DNA from: Candidatus Bathyarchaeota archaeon BA1
Lineage (GTDB): Archaea; Thermoproteota; Bathyarchaeia; Bathyarchaeales; Bathyarchaeaceae
DNA: 29,048 nucleotides
NCBI GenBank assembly: GCA_001399805.1
Contig: LIHJ01000041.1
Span: 1-29,048, forward strand
Direction: 5' to 3'
The stretch's first letter is position 1. Each line of letters starts with the position of its first letter. A program made the translations under genes and the position numbers. This document shows positions 16,574 to 24,121 of this stretch, one piece after another. Below the pieces are notes generated by a model. That model was given only the letters and a program-made list of their open reading frames with translations, had not been told where the DNA came from and did not search any database.

Positions 16574-17663
16574 TTACTCTATTCGTGACCATGAAACGCC
16601 TAGACCATCTGATACGGCTTCCTTGTAGATTTTGATCGCTTCATCCTTGTCGTTAACTCCCTCTATTATTGTGACGCCACCCCTAAGGGTGCTTACGGTA
16701 ATCTTTTGGTTGTAATTGAAGGTTATGCCGAGCTTAGCTTTCACCTTAATTTGAAAACGTCTTCTCACCAAAAAGTCATATAAATCTTTCAGATCTAATC
16801 GTAGGTCTTCTAAGGGATAATGATAAAGGTTCTTTCCCGCCCCTTCCACAAACCTCCTCAACGAATTTGCGTTCTAGGGGCAATGGCGGACCGCTGGGCT
16901 TTGTGCCACAAACAGGGCAGTCTTCCTAACGAAGCAATACTATTTGGTCAAAGGACATGTCTCGAAGATCCACGTACAGTAGCCTACCTGCCAAACTAAC
17001 CTTTCTTCCCATAATTATTTTAACCGCCTCAGAAACTTGCAAACTCGAAACTATGGATAAAGCTTGAGGAAGCACCCCCACCACGGAACACGTGGGTGGC
17101 CCTCATCTCTGATGCCATGATAAAGACATTCAAGACAAGGCGTCTCGCCAGGAATTATTGTAGATGCGCTTCCGAAAGATTCTATGGCTGCCCCGAATGC
17201 ATAAGGAATCTTAAGCTTGACACATGCGCGGTTTATAGCGTATCGAGGTTCTACTGCGTCTAGACCATCGATGACTACGTCCGCCCCCTTAATTATGTCC
17301 GGCGCATTATCCACATTTAACGAAAGGGGTATGGGCTGTATTTCCACGTTAGGATTTAATTCGCTCAATTTCTTGGCGGCAATCTCAACATTAGGATAAC
17401 CAAGGAGTTTATGTCTTAAAGATGCTGTCTATGCAGGTTTGAACGCTCAACAACGTCTCTATCAACTAAACGTAGATATCCGACGCCCATGGCGGTTAAT
17501 TGGGTCGCTGAGAGACAGCCTAGTCCTCCCAGTCCTATCACACAAACTCTGGCTTTGGTGAGCTTTAACTGGCCCTTGTACCAATATCCCTAAGAACTAT
17601 CTGCCTCGAGTAAACCTCAAGTTCCTCTTCTGAGAGCTCCTCCTTTATGAGCGGAGTGGACAC
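16574..17663 (-). pseudogene. ThiF/MoeB/HesA-like E1 adenylyltransferase, decayed
   Basis: An E1-like enzyme would adenylate the C-terminus of a ubiquitin-like sulfur carrier. Fragments in order are [40 protein letters not shown] (nucleotide loop); RSNLHRQHL; then NPNVEIQPIPLS, DVVIDGLDAVEPRYAINRAC, TPCLECLYHG; VVGVLPQALSIVSSLQVSEA; CPVCGTKPSGPPLP; and the tail FNYNQKITVSTLRGG. Lesions are a frameshift after RDIG, TAA where RQHLYD would need TAC, a frameshift near SLGYP, a shift at RVPWW, a TAG before EDCPVCG, and another shift near 16850. The zinc cysteines (CLEC, CPVC) survive. A box A lies at 17704-17715. With this many lesions it is a real pseudogene. Confidence 0.82.
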
Positions 17664-17703
17664 ACCAATCCCTTCACTAAAGATTAACCTCTCGTATTAA
17701 TGT

Positions 17704-17727
17704 AAATATATTTAATGAACCTTAAAG
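17704..17727 (+). repeat. 24-bp inverted repeat, left copy
   Basis: The first 12 bases are AAATATATTTAA and the rest TGAACCTTAAAG. The reverse complement is found unchanged at 18606-18629. Similarity continues for a few bases inward with a one-base gap (GGTTAA against GTTAA). Read outward (minus) it contains a box A that suits the E1 pseudogene promoter. Confidence 0.85.
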
Positions 17728-17728
17728 G

Positions 17729-18211
17729 TTAAGTTTTCTTCTTTCTTCTCTCTCTTTCCGCCCTAATGTTCTCATACTCTATTTGGTTTCCTGCAAGTGC
17801 TCCCAGAATGCCTCCAATGATCACGCCCGCTGACCCGAATATTAACCCTAGCGTTCCTCCTAGAACCATGCCAGCTAAGGCCCCAGCTCCGCTTGTTTCT
17901 ATTTTCTCCTCTCTCTTTTCCTTACTTGGGTTACTCTTGGGGAGCGGCAGCCCCTCTTCTAATATGTCCTTTAGATCTTTGCTAAGCGCTATTTGATAGG
18001 TCGCAAAGAGGACTACTACAATTAAAGTCAAGGCGCCAACATACATCATTAACTGGAGCGCTTCTCGCATACCCGCTATTTCAATCTTTAAGAGGGCGGG
18101 CTGAATAAGAGCTCCCACAACTCCCATAATTACGACGACAAAAGCGATCAAGGGCAAAATTCGTGAATAAACCGTTGACACAAAATCCTCCCAACGCCCC
18201 ATAGATGCCAC
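17729..18211 (-). CDS. membrane protein with glycine-zipper domain
   Basis: 160 aa. Two N-terminal membrane helices (ILPLIAFVVVIMGVVGALI and LMMYVGALTLIVVVLFATY) are followed by a charged linker (SNPSKEKREEKIE), a glycine-zipper hairpin of small residues (GAGALAGMVLGGTLGLIFGS, then AGVIIGGILGALAGNQIEYE) and a basic tail. Gly-zipper hairpins pack tightly in membranes or form oligomers. I do not recognise a named family beyond that. A later Met (residue 4) may be the true start. Box A (CTTATATATACACG on minus) lies near 18260-18273. It is the only intact gene inside the inverted-repeat segment. Confidence 0.75.
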   Translation of the reverse strand: MASMGRWEDFVSTVYSRILPLIAFVVVIMGVVGALIQPALLKIEIAGMREALQLMMYVGALTLIVVVLFATYQIALSKDLKDILEEGLPLPKSNPSKEKREEKIETSGAGALAGMVLGGTLGLIFGSAGVIIGGILGALAGNQIEYENIRAERERRKKKT

Positions 18212-18304
18212 TCCTCCCCATTATCCCAATAATATACTTGTAAGTATTAAGTGGTATATCGTGTATATATAAGTTATAATTTGTCAAAACTTATCAGTTG
18301 TCTC

Positions 18305-18529
18305 ATGAGCCATTTACCCGTTTCAATGGTGAGAGGAAGAATCAATGCTGCATTGATTCGTAAAAGAGAGAAACTTCCAATTACAGTTTGAACGAGGACA
18401 ATAACCGATACTATTGGACTTGAGAAAGAGGAAAGAGCAAAAATCATTGCTAAGGTGGAGAGAGAAGAGCTCCCTGTAGAGAAAGCTCGAGAGTACATAA
18501 GAGTTATAAAAAGGCTTCTAAGCCGATAA
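18305..18529 (+). pseudogene. ParB-like HTH fragment with in-frame TGA
   Basis: ATG at 18305 reads VSMVRGRINAALIRKREKLP, then ITV and TGA (18389-18391). The same frame continues TRTITDTIGLEKEERAKIIA, KVEREELPVEKAREYIRVIK, RLLSR and TAA. The second part resembles the helix-turn-helix region of ParB/Spo0J-type partition proteins (DPEERAKLIEKV-EELPVRKAREYV-like pattern). The usual N-terminal CTPase/nuclease domain is absent. Box A (GTATATATAAG, 18261-18271) would serve it. It shares the segment between the 24-bp inverted repeats with the Gly-zipper gene. Confidence 0.45.
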
Positions 18530-18605
18530 AAGAAGCGATTCTCAGACCGAAATCGAGGGGAATCCTAACTCCTTCTAAATCCCTCTATTCGCCAGAAAAA
18601 TTTAA

Positions 18606-18629
18606 CTTTAAGGTTCATTAAATATATTT
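18606..18629 (-). repeat. 24-bp inverted repeat, right copy
   Basis: This is the exact reverse complement of 17704-17727. The two copies bound a 926-bp segment. No clear target-site duplication is visible just outside (left flank ATTAATGT, right flank TTCTTCTA). Confidence 0.85.
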
Positions 18630-18640
18630 TTCTTCTATGT

Positions 18641-19479
18641 TTATAATGGCTTTACAAAATGATACTGATTATTCTCTATCTTAAAATAGTTTACAAGCGT
18701 CTCTATCATAGCTTCAACTGTGTATTCTTCTGGTGCAACATACACTTTAACTCCCAACTCTTCTAAAGTTTTTTGAGTTAACGAACCTATAACAGTAACA
18801 ATCACTTTCCTATTTAAATAACCTCCAAACTCGTGGGCTAAGTTGTGTCGATTAGCCATTTTGAATAGATTCCGCACAGCGGTTGAACTAGTGAAGATTA
18901 TGATGTCAATTTTTCCTTTAAATAAATCGTCGATAAGTCTTAACACCCTAGATTCGTCAGAAGGGAGAACCGCTTCATACAGGGGAACTTCCAAGACCTT
19001 TGCTTTCATCTTTTCAAGCTCATGTCTTAGGTATTGATTCGCTCCTTTAACTCGGGGTATAGCCACAACCTTTTTATGTAGATCAATTTTTCTGAAGCTT
19101 TCAACTGTTCCTTCAGAACTGTAATTTAAGGGAACCCAGCTCACCTTAACCCCACGATTTTCGAGTTCAATCTTTGTCTTTGGACCTATAGCCACGACGG
19201 CAATCCTGTTTAATGCCTTGATAAGCTCAATTTTTAACCCCGGATCCTCTAAGACTTCAGTTAAACCCGTCACTCCATTCTTACTCATGAAAATAACATA
19301 ATCTACACGGTTATTGAGGAGTTCATTAATGAACTTCTTCACTTGATCGTCTTTTTGAGGCTTAATTTCCACATCGGAGCTATATATGGTTTTCCGCCAA
19401 GGCCAGAAACAATCTGAGCCAGCTCATGCGCATGCATTTCGGATCCTGTAATGGCAATGTTTTTCCTTTTAAGCGACAA
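18641..19479 (-). pseudogene. hemD: uroporphyrinogen-III synthase, frameshifted near its start
   Basis: HemD closes hydroxymethylbilane to uroporphyrinogen III, the precursor of siroheme, heme and cobalamin. From the TTG at 19479 the frame reads KRKNIAITGSEMHAHELAQI, then VSGLGGKPYIAP. It shifts by one base near 19380 to VEIKPQKDDQVKKFINELLN and continues to the end (VDYVIFMSKNGV, VAIGPKTKIELENRGVK, IIIFTSSTAVRNLF, VIGSLTQKTLEELGV). These are the HemD blocks in order. Over both frames the length, about 279 codons, is right. Its start overlaps the end of cobA by about 10 nt. One lesion only, so a sequencing indel is possible; read literally, the gene lacks its first strand. Confidence 0.75.
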
Positions 19480-19891
19480 GGGAATCACCTTCAAACCAAG
19501 ATAAATCCTTCTGAAGCTTCACAACGTCCCCAATAACAATTACAGCGGGTGACCTCACCCTCTTTTCCTTGGCTTTTTTAACAATATCGTGAAGAGTTCC
19601 CGTGATTGTACTTTGTCGCTTTGTCGTCCCCCATTCAATGATTGCAACGTCTGTTTTTGGATCACGACCACCATTAACTAAACTTTTAACGATGGATTCC
19701 AGCCTTTCTACACCCATTAGTATGATAATCGTGTCAATTGAAGTCGCGATCTTACTCCATCTGACTCGGTTTTCATGCTTAGTGGGATCTTCATGCCCCG
19801 TGACAATCGCTACAGACGAAGCATACTCACGATGAGTAACTGGAATACCAGCATACGCGGGAATGGCTAAAGCAGAGGATATCCCCGGCAC
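19469..19891 (-). pseudogene. cobA: uroporphyrin-III C-methyltransferase, 5'-truncated
   Basis: SUMT methylates uroporphyrinogen III to precorrin-2. The surviving part holds EVVPGISSALAIPAYAGIPV, THREYASSVAIVTGHEDP, IILMGVERLESIV, AIIEWGTTKRQSTITGTL and SPAVIVIGDVV, which are the middle and C-terminal SUMT motifs. The frame goes up to a stop near 19921. The N-terminal third (GAGPGDP and the GDP-FGRG-EE segment) is missing, so the enzyme cannot bind SAM normally. It overlaps hemD on the same strand. Upstream, a gene on the other strand has also lost its first part, as if one deletion removed both 5' ends. Confidence 0.78.
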
Positions 19892-20030
19892 AACCTCAAA
19901 TTGAACATTGGCTTCCGTCTATTTTTAGTAACAGCCTTCAAACTCATCAAATGGCTAGCGATTTGATTCTCTACTGTCAGGAAGCATTATTAGTGTGGAG
20001 CCTTTCATTATTTTGGTGATTTAAGTAACC

Positions 20031-20407
20031 TTGAGGGAGCTTTACAACCTATTGTTTGGCAGCTATAATCCAAAAGGCGTTAGTGATCTTAGCGAGCGCG
20101 CTGAGTTTAAAGGAAAAGAAAAGGCGAACCTCTCAGCAGAACAAGGATACGAATTCATAAACTACGGCTTGAAAAAGCAACTGGAAATCCTTTACTGTAC
20201 TGCGGAATTCGCGTTCGGCACGAATCCATGCGGAGATATTCACCTAGCAACCGAGAAAGCCTACGGCACGTGCATGTTGCAATCGGACAAACCACTTGGC
20301 TTGGCGGCAAAAACGAATGCTCTCTCCATTGAGACTTCCTAATTGATAATCCCATAGTCACAATTGATGAAAAAGTCATCGTAAAAAACGGAAAGCTCAT
20401 GATTTAA
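20031..20407 (+). pseudogene. C-terminal remnant resembling M29 aminopeptidase
   Basis: The frame reads ILYCTAEFAFGTNPCGDIHL, ATEKAYGTCMLQSDKPLGLA. It then shifts to LIDNPIVTIDEKVIVKNGKL, MI, TAA. The run TAEFAFGTNP, then TEKAYGT, then a D-P-VTID-K-I-NGKL ending is the pattern of the C-terminal part of M29 (aminopeptidase T-like) metallopeptidases. The N-terminal half is missing. It diverges from truncated cobA. Identification is from motif order only. Confidence 0.42.
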
Positions 20408-20593
20408 CCGTATATCATGCGCTGAAAATTCATCTAAAGTGCAGGTGGATTTGAACCCTGTTTTGAAACTTTGACTTAGCGTTCATTTTATCTAGAAATG
20501 TAAATGTCTGAGCTTTCCTTCTCAGGATACGTAAATACAGGCTTGATGGAAAACGCTTAAGAAGCCGCCTTCCATTTTAGATTTAGAATAAAA

Positions 20594-20956
20594 TTGGATA
20601 AGCTAAACCTTGCCAAGAAGTTTCTGGCAGATGCTATGGAAGAGTTTCAGACCTATCTTACTACAGGAGAAGAGGAGAAGCTTAGGCAGGCGTGTGAAAA
20701 AGGTTGGGGTGCGGTAGCTCAACTCCTCATGCATGCGAGTGGAAAGGAGCTAACGCACCATAGGGACTTTGGAGTAGTGGCAAGGCAGCTCACAGAGAAG
20801 ACCGGGAACACTCTTATTGAAAGGGTGGAGATGGCGGGCGAAGCATTACATGCAGGAGGATTCTATCACGGAGCCCTTAGCCCTGAAGCAGTGAAAGCAG
20901 CTCTAGACATGGTCTCAGATTTAATCAAAGTTGTTGAGGAGTTCTTTCCATATTGA
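20594..20956 (+). CDS. PaREP1/HEPN-like helical protein
   Basis: 120 aa from a TTG start. It is all helical: LAKKFLADAMEEFQTYLTTG, EEEKLRQACEKGWGAVAQLL, then VVARQLTEKTG, ALHAGGFYHGALSPEAVKAA, LDMVSDLIKVVEEFF. The four-helix pattern with repeated AWGA/GFYHG-type turns matches archaeal PaREP1/HEPN-like proteins. Some HEPN proteins are RNases paired with MNT antitoxins, but no nucleotidyltransferase gene lies beside this one and I see no clear R-x4-6-H catalytic motif, so a toxin role is not supported. Flanking sequence on both sides is gene-poor. Confidence 0.7.
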   Translation: MDKLNLAKKFLADAMEEFQTYLTTGEEEKLRQACEKGWGAVAQLLMHASGKELTHHRDFGVVARQLTEKTGNTLIERVEMAGEALHAGGFYHGALSPEAVKAALDMVSDLIKVVEEFFPY

Positions 20957-21134
20957 TATCTAGCATCTCCAAGCTGCGGTGTATAGTAAATGGAGAGTTA
21001 GGGTGATTGAGGATGCTCCTTCTCCCTGATCTTTAGCTTGCTGGTTCCATGATATAGGCTGGTCCACGCTTATAGCGCACTGATAAAGTAGTCAAAGAAG
21101 GTTCCCTAACCCTCCTTTGGCGATCATTATGGCG

Positions 21135-21373
21135 TCAGACTCGGAGAAGGAGTGTTAATATGGCAATGAGAAGGCCCCATGTGACCCCCACGTAACGTAA
21201 AAGAACCATTTGAGGCCGTCAATTCGCTTGTCTACATGAGCCCTTAGATCATCGATTCTATGGTTAACAGTGTCAATTCTCTTAGAAAGCTCTTCTAGTC
21301 TGCCCTCGATTCTAGCCGTTCTTTCACGTAATTCATTTAGGACCGCTTCGATCTTCTCCACGCTCTTCTGCAA
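21135..21373 (-). pseudogene. coiled-coil protein with membrane tail lost by a 10-bp duplication
   Basis: The frame from ATG 21373 is a coiled coil (EKIEAVLNELRERTARIEGR, LEELSKRIDTVNHRIDDLRA, HVDKRIDGLKWFFYVTWG), then SHGAFSLPY and a stop at 21155. In another frame the sequence right after it reads TWGLLIAILTLLLRV, a normal membrane helix, ending at 21135. Two near-copies of ACGTGGGG/ACATGGGG stand 10 bp apart at the join. Removing one copy restores a 20-residue C-terminal helix. As it stands, a soluble 72-aa product is made. Archaeal genomes often carry such coiled-coil-plus-tail proteins. Confidence 0.62.
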
Positions 21374-21519
21374 CTGCCCTCCCTAATGTTAAGCTATAAG
21401 TGGGTATTTAAGTATGTTTCAGGCTCAAGGCTCTTAATATGCAAAGATGATACTGCTAGTTACGTGCGCCAGACGAGATCATCATAGCGATATGTTCCAA
21501 TTAGTGCATTTGCGTTAGA

Positions 21520-22455
21520 TTAAACGAGTTTAAGAACTGTTTTCTTTTCGATGGGGTCAAGCTCTAACCTTAATGGCAATTGAAGCATTAAGTCCCTTCC
21601 TAAAAAGCCTTGCCTGTTTGGGTTAGCTAAGCATAAGGGGCTTTTCTCCCATGATAGCACAAAACGCGCCAAAGTTTCTAAGCAGCGTCTTACGCCGTTA
21701 ACGTCTTTAACTCCAATTTTCACTTTCCTAACGTAGAAGCGGTAGGCGAATCCAATGTGTCTGCCAAGACGTACTTCATAAGCCTCAGGATGCTTTAAGA
21801 ACTTTCTTCCAAGCGCATCATCAAAAATCTTATAAAACGGGTTTCCAGTGTCAAAATCTGCGTCTACTCGCTGCCCCTCACCGAAAACGCGCTCATTACC
21901 CCACCCATAAGTTCCCAAATGAATTCTGACAGTTGGATAGTAATCTTTAGCGTTAAGGGGGAACCAAGGCGACTCCTCAACCATATCCTCTGACGTGAAT
22001 ACATAGCATGGTTTCTGAAGCTTCCTCAATAACTCAAGGATCAGCTCCGCTGAGATGTCTACTGGGTCCTTAGTCTCATACAGGATCTTTGAGTCACAAA
22101 TTACCACATGCCTTGCCCCCCTACGGTTAAAAGCCTCCATGAGTAGCGGCTTACAAACATTATATGCATTCTCCTGTAAGCCACGATGCTCCTCCAAGCT
22201 AAGCTCCATAAACCGATCGAAAGGTATGTTGAAGGGATCATCCTTCACTCCAATACTAGACTTCAACACCCAAAGATTTTTGCTGATCCTCTCAACCTTA
22301 CCCGACTTGCTAAGAATCCATAGGTAATGGCTTATACTCTCCCTACTCTTGCCTAATATACGTGCTATTTGACCCGCCGTCACACCCGTATGACCCATTT
22401 CTTCAATTACTTTAAGGATCTCCTTTTCCAAGCCCATTTTTTTCAACTCAAACAT
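21520..22455 (-). CDS. winged-helix protein with retropepsin-like aspartic protease domain
   Basis: About 311 aa from the ATG at 22455 (residue numbers below count from an ATG at 22479). A winged helix at about 17-72 (GVTAGQIARILGKSRESISH, YLWILSKSGKVERI) is followed by a middle domain (ARHVVICDSKILYETKDPVD to KPCYVFTSEDMVEESPW) and a C-terminal domain with YYPTVRIHLG, V-D-A-D-F-D210-T211-G212-N, and late GFLGRDLMLQLPLRLELDP. A D-T-G triad followed by a hydrophobic-G-R-D/N segment is the retropepsin pattern. Similar proteins with a DUF5678-like middle part occur in archaea as I recall. I chose 22455 because a palindromic promoter site overlaps codons 1-4 of the longer form. Protease activity is inferred; it could be a protein-binding relic. 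Confidence 0.72.
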   Translation of the reverse strand: MFELKKMGLEKEILKVIEEMGHTGVTAGQIARILGKSRESISHYLWILSKSGKVERISKNLWVLKSSIGVKDDPFNIPFDRFMELSLEEHRGLQENAYNVCKPLLMEAFNRRGARHVVICDSKILYETKDPVDISAELILELLRKLQKPCYVFTSEDMVEESPWFPLNAKDYYPTVRIHLGTYGWGNERVFGEGQRVDADFDTGNPFYKIFDDALGRKFLKHPEAYEVRLGRHIGFAYRFYVRKVKIGVKDVNGVRRCLETLARFVLSWEKSPLCLANPNRQGFLGRDLMLQLPLRLELDPIEKKTVLKLV

Positions 22456-22467
22456 TTTAAACCTAAG

Positions 22468-22492
22468 GTTTATAAACATTGCGTTTATAAAC
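22468..22492 (-). promoter_or_regulatory. two tandem 10-bp palindromes forming promoter/operator
   Basis: GTTTATAAAC occurs at 22468-22477 and 22483-22492, each a perfect palindrome, 15 bp centre to centre. The distal copy fits as box A for a start near 22461 and an ATG at 22455. The proximal copy lies between box A and the start, where a repressor would block transcription. The downstream gene product has an N-terminal winged helix, so autoregulation is likely. Confidence 0.6.
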
Positions 22493-22594
22493 CAAAACTA
22501 TACGTGGGAAAGCATAGACTTCTTCAAAAGCGCTGAAGAATTGAAGGAAAAATTTAATGGCTTAAGCTCAAGAAACAACTAAACCATCAATCTT

Positions 22595-22782
22595 AAAAAC
22601 GCCACTTTAAGGTGCTTGTGAGATCATCATTCGTGATTGTTTTTGAATATAACGGAGGCGTCGAGGTTAGCCTGTTTGATCGTGGGCGGATGCTGATCAA
22701 GAACGTGAGAGATGAAGAGTCAGCCCTACAAGTGTACAACAAGATAGTGGAGGGCCTTGGATTAAAGCTTCCCACGAACTAA
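22595..22782 (+). pseudogene. C-terminal domain remnant of a second E1 (ThiF-like) gene
   Basis: From a GTG at 22618: RSSFVIVFEYNGGVEVSLFD, RGRMLIKNVRDEESALQVYN, KIVEGLGLKLPTN, TAA. This aligns position by position with the tail of the E1 pseudogene at 16574-16861 (FNYNQKITVS, GGVTIIEGVNDKDEAIKIYK): shared F-x-Y-N, V-S, G, I-x-x-V-x-D, A and Y. Just upstream, NLKNATLRC reads in another frame. The adenylation domain is missing. The GTG ORF might still be made as a 54-aa protein. Confidence 0.55.
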
Positions 22783-22794
22783 GATGTGACAAGA

Positions 22795-23036
22795 TCATAT
22801 TTGGCGCCTTAGCCAACGCTGGGTCCATTCACGCAGACATGCCTCAGAAGCACTCCATCTCTTTACCACTATTGGGAACTATAGAGGGGTAAGTGCCGCA
22901 TCCATAGAAGAATTTGTGGAAAAAACAGGCACGCTGTGCCTCACAGCCATGGAAGCCCCAATCAAATTGGAGGATAAGCCGAACGGCGAGGTGGACCCCA
23001 AGCCGGACCTCCAAGCCCACGAATTCATTTGTGGGT
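22795..23036 (+). pseudogene. unrecognised gene fragments in two frames
   Basis: KIIFGALANAGSIHADMPQK, then HSISLPLLGTIEG ends at a TAA near 22893. The next frame reads SAASIEEFVEKTGTLCLTAM, EAPIKLEDKPNGEVDPKPDL, QAHEFICG and TAA near 23036. They look like consecutive parts of one protein with a one-base shift. I do not recognise the family. Confidence 0.38.
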
Positions 23037-23097
23037 AACTGGCTTCAGCAATTTATATAATATCATTTGCTTACATTAAGATGGAAGGTCTGATTTC

Positions 23098-23700
23098 TTG
23101 AAGGTTGTTGGGATAGACTTGTCGGGAGTTGAAAGTAAGGGGACCGGCTTTTGTGTCCTTGATGATATGGATGCAAAGACTAGTATTGTCTATGCTGATA
23201 AAGAGATCGTTGAAAAAACCCACGAAACAAAGCCAAAAGTCGTTGCAATAGACGCTCCTCTAGCCCTGCCAAAAGGAAGGAGGTCCCTAGAGGAAAGGAG
23301 CAACGTTCATTTAAGGCAATGTGACAGAGAGCTACTTAGAATGGGAATCAAATTCTTCCCCATCACTCTAGGACCTATGAGAAAGTTGACCGAAAGAGGG
23401 ATCAGGCTGAGGAGATTTCTCGAGGAGGAAGGCTTCGAGGTGATAGAGGTGTATCCTGGGGCTGCTCAAGACATCTTAAAAATGCCGAGGAAGCAAAAGG
23501 GGATAGAAAAGTTGAGGAAGGCTCTCATTGAATATGGGCTTAAGGGGGACGTAAATAAAGAGTGTATAACTGATCATGAGCTGGACGCCATAACTTCGGC
23601 TCTTGTCGGAAAACTGTATTTAGAGGGCAAAGCTGTCAGCATAGGTGACCCCGAAGAAATATTGATGATAATTCCATTAAAGAAAAAAGAATTCTGCTAG
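23098..23700 (+). CDS. DUF429 family protein (predicted RNase H-like nuclease)
   Basis: 200 aa from a TTG start. It has the opening VVGIDLSGVESKGTGFCVLD (RNase H-like first strand with catalytic-type Asp), then VVAIDAPLALPKGRRSLEER, FFPITLGPMRKLTERGIRLR, EVIEVYPGAAQDILKMPRK, and HELDAITSALVGKLYLEGKA with the C-terminal acidic site (D of HELDA). These are the DUF429 blocks. The family has an RNase H-like fold and is predicted to be a nuclease; its target is unknown. A TATA-like ATTTATATAATATC lies about 45 nt upstream. A coiled-coil membrane ORF follows 26 nt later. Confidence 0.9.
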   Translation: MKVVGIDLSGVESKGTGFCVLDDMDAKTSIVYADKEIVEKTHETKPKVVAIDAPLALPKGRRSLEERSNVHLRQCDRELLRMGIKFFPITLGPMRKLTERGIRLRRFLEEEGFEVIEVYPGAAQDILKMPRKQKGIEKLRKALIEYGLKGDVNKECITDHELDAITSALVGKLYLEGKAVSIGDPEEILMIIPLKKKEFC

Positions 23701-23726
23701 TTCCATTTTGCGTTAATCTTTTCGTT

Positions 23727-23987
23727 TTGAAATCAAAAAGAGCGCGCATAAGGGCTGGTTATAACAAGTTGAGTTCCGATTACAGTAGCTTAAAATCCAT
23801 TCACGATTCTCTAAGCATTGATTATAAAGACTTGAAGTCAAAATATCAAGTGATAGGTGAATTGGGAGAATTAGGCGCTACTAGAAGCTTGATGTATGTC
23901 TTCATGATAACGACGATAACTCTCCTATCAATAACAGTTTACTTCGCAAAAAGAAAACCAAAACCACCTGAGTCGTCCTCGCTTTAA
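23727..23987 (+). CDS. coiled-coil plus C-terminal membrane anchor, probably the tail of a surface protein
   Basis: 86 aa from a TTG. A heptad-like repeat (YNKLSSDYSSLKSIHDSLSI, DYKDLKSKYQVIGELGELGA) is followed by TRSLMYVFMITTITLLSITV, YFAKRKPKPPESSSL: one membrane helix with a basic cytoplasmic end. The S/D-Y-x-x-L-K-S repeat before such an anchor is what I recall from the C-termini of large archaeal secreted or S-layer-associated proteins. No signal peptide or ectodomain precedes it here, so it is probably a truncated remnant, although it may be expressed with the DUF429 gene. Confidence 0.6.
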   Translation: MKSKRARIRAGYNKLSSDYSSLKSIHDSLSIDYKDLKSKYQVIGELGELGATRSLMYVFMITTITLLSITVYFAKRKPKPPESSSL

Positions 23988-24091
23988 CAGTTAGCATCTT
24001 GCTGGAAAGTAAAAAGAAAGCCTCCTTTCTTTTTAAAAAAACACAAACAAAGATGATTTGACATTTGACGTTTAAAAATTTCTGCAAAACA

Positions 24092-24116
24092 CTTATTAAT
24101 CTATAACGTTGTTATA
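24092..24116 (+). promoter_or_regulatory. box A plus palindromic operator of the Cys-rich HTH gene
   Basis: Box A CTTATTAATC (24092-24101) is followed directly by TATAAC-gtt-GTTATA (24102-24116). A near copy of the palindrome stands in the same place relative to a box A before the tRNA-Cys operon (24539-24553). Confidence 0.6.
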
Positions 24117-24121
24117 AATTT

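Noticed and set aside
18339..18359. GAATCAATG-ctg-CATTGATTC palindrome inside the ParB-like fragment, possible partition site
   Set aside because: A single 9-bp-arm palindrome can occur by chance in 29 kb and there are no repeats of it nearby.
20440..20462. T-loop-like GGTTCAAATCC on the minus strand, possible tRNA 3' half or att site
   Set aside because: The stem around it pairs for only two base pairs and no other arms are present.
20594..20956. HEPN toxin of a HEPN-MNT pair
   Set aside because: No nucleotidyltransferase partner adjoins it and no clear R-x4-6-H motif is present.
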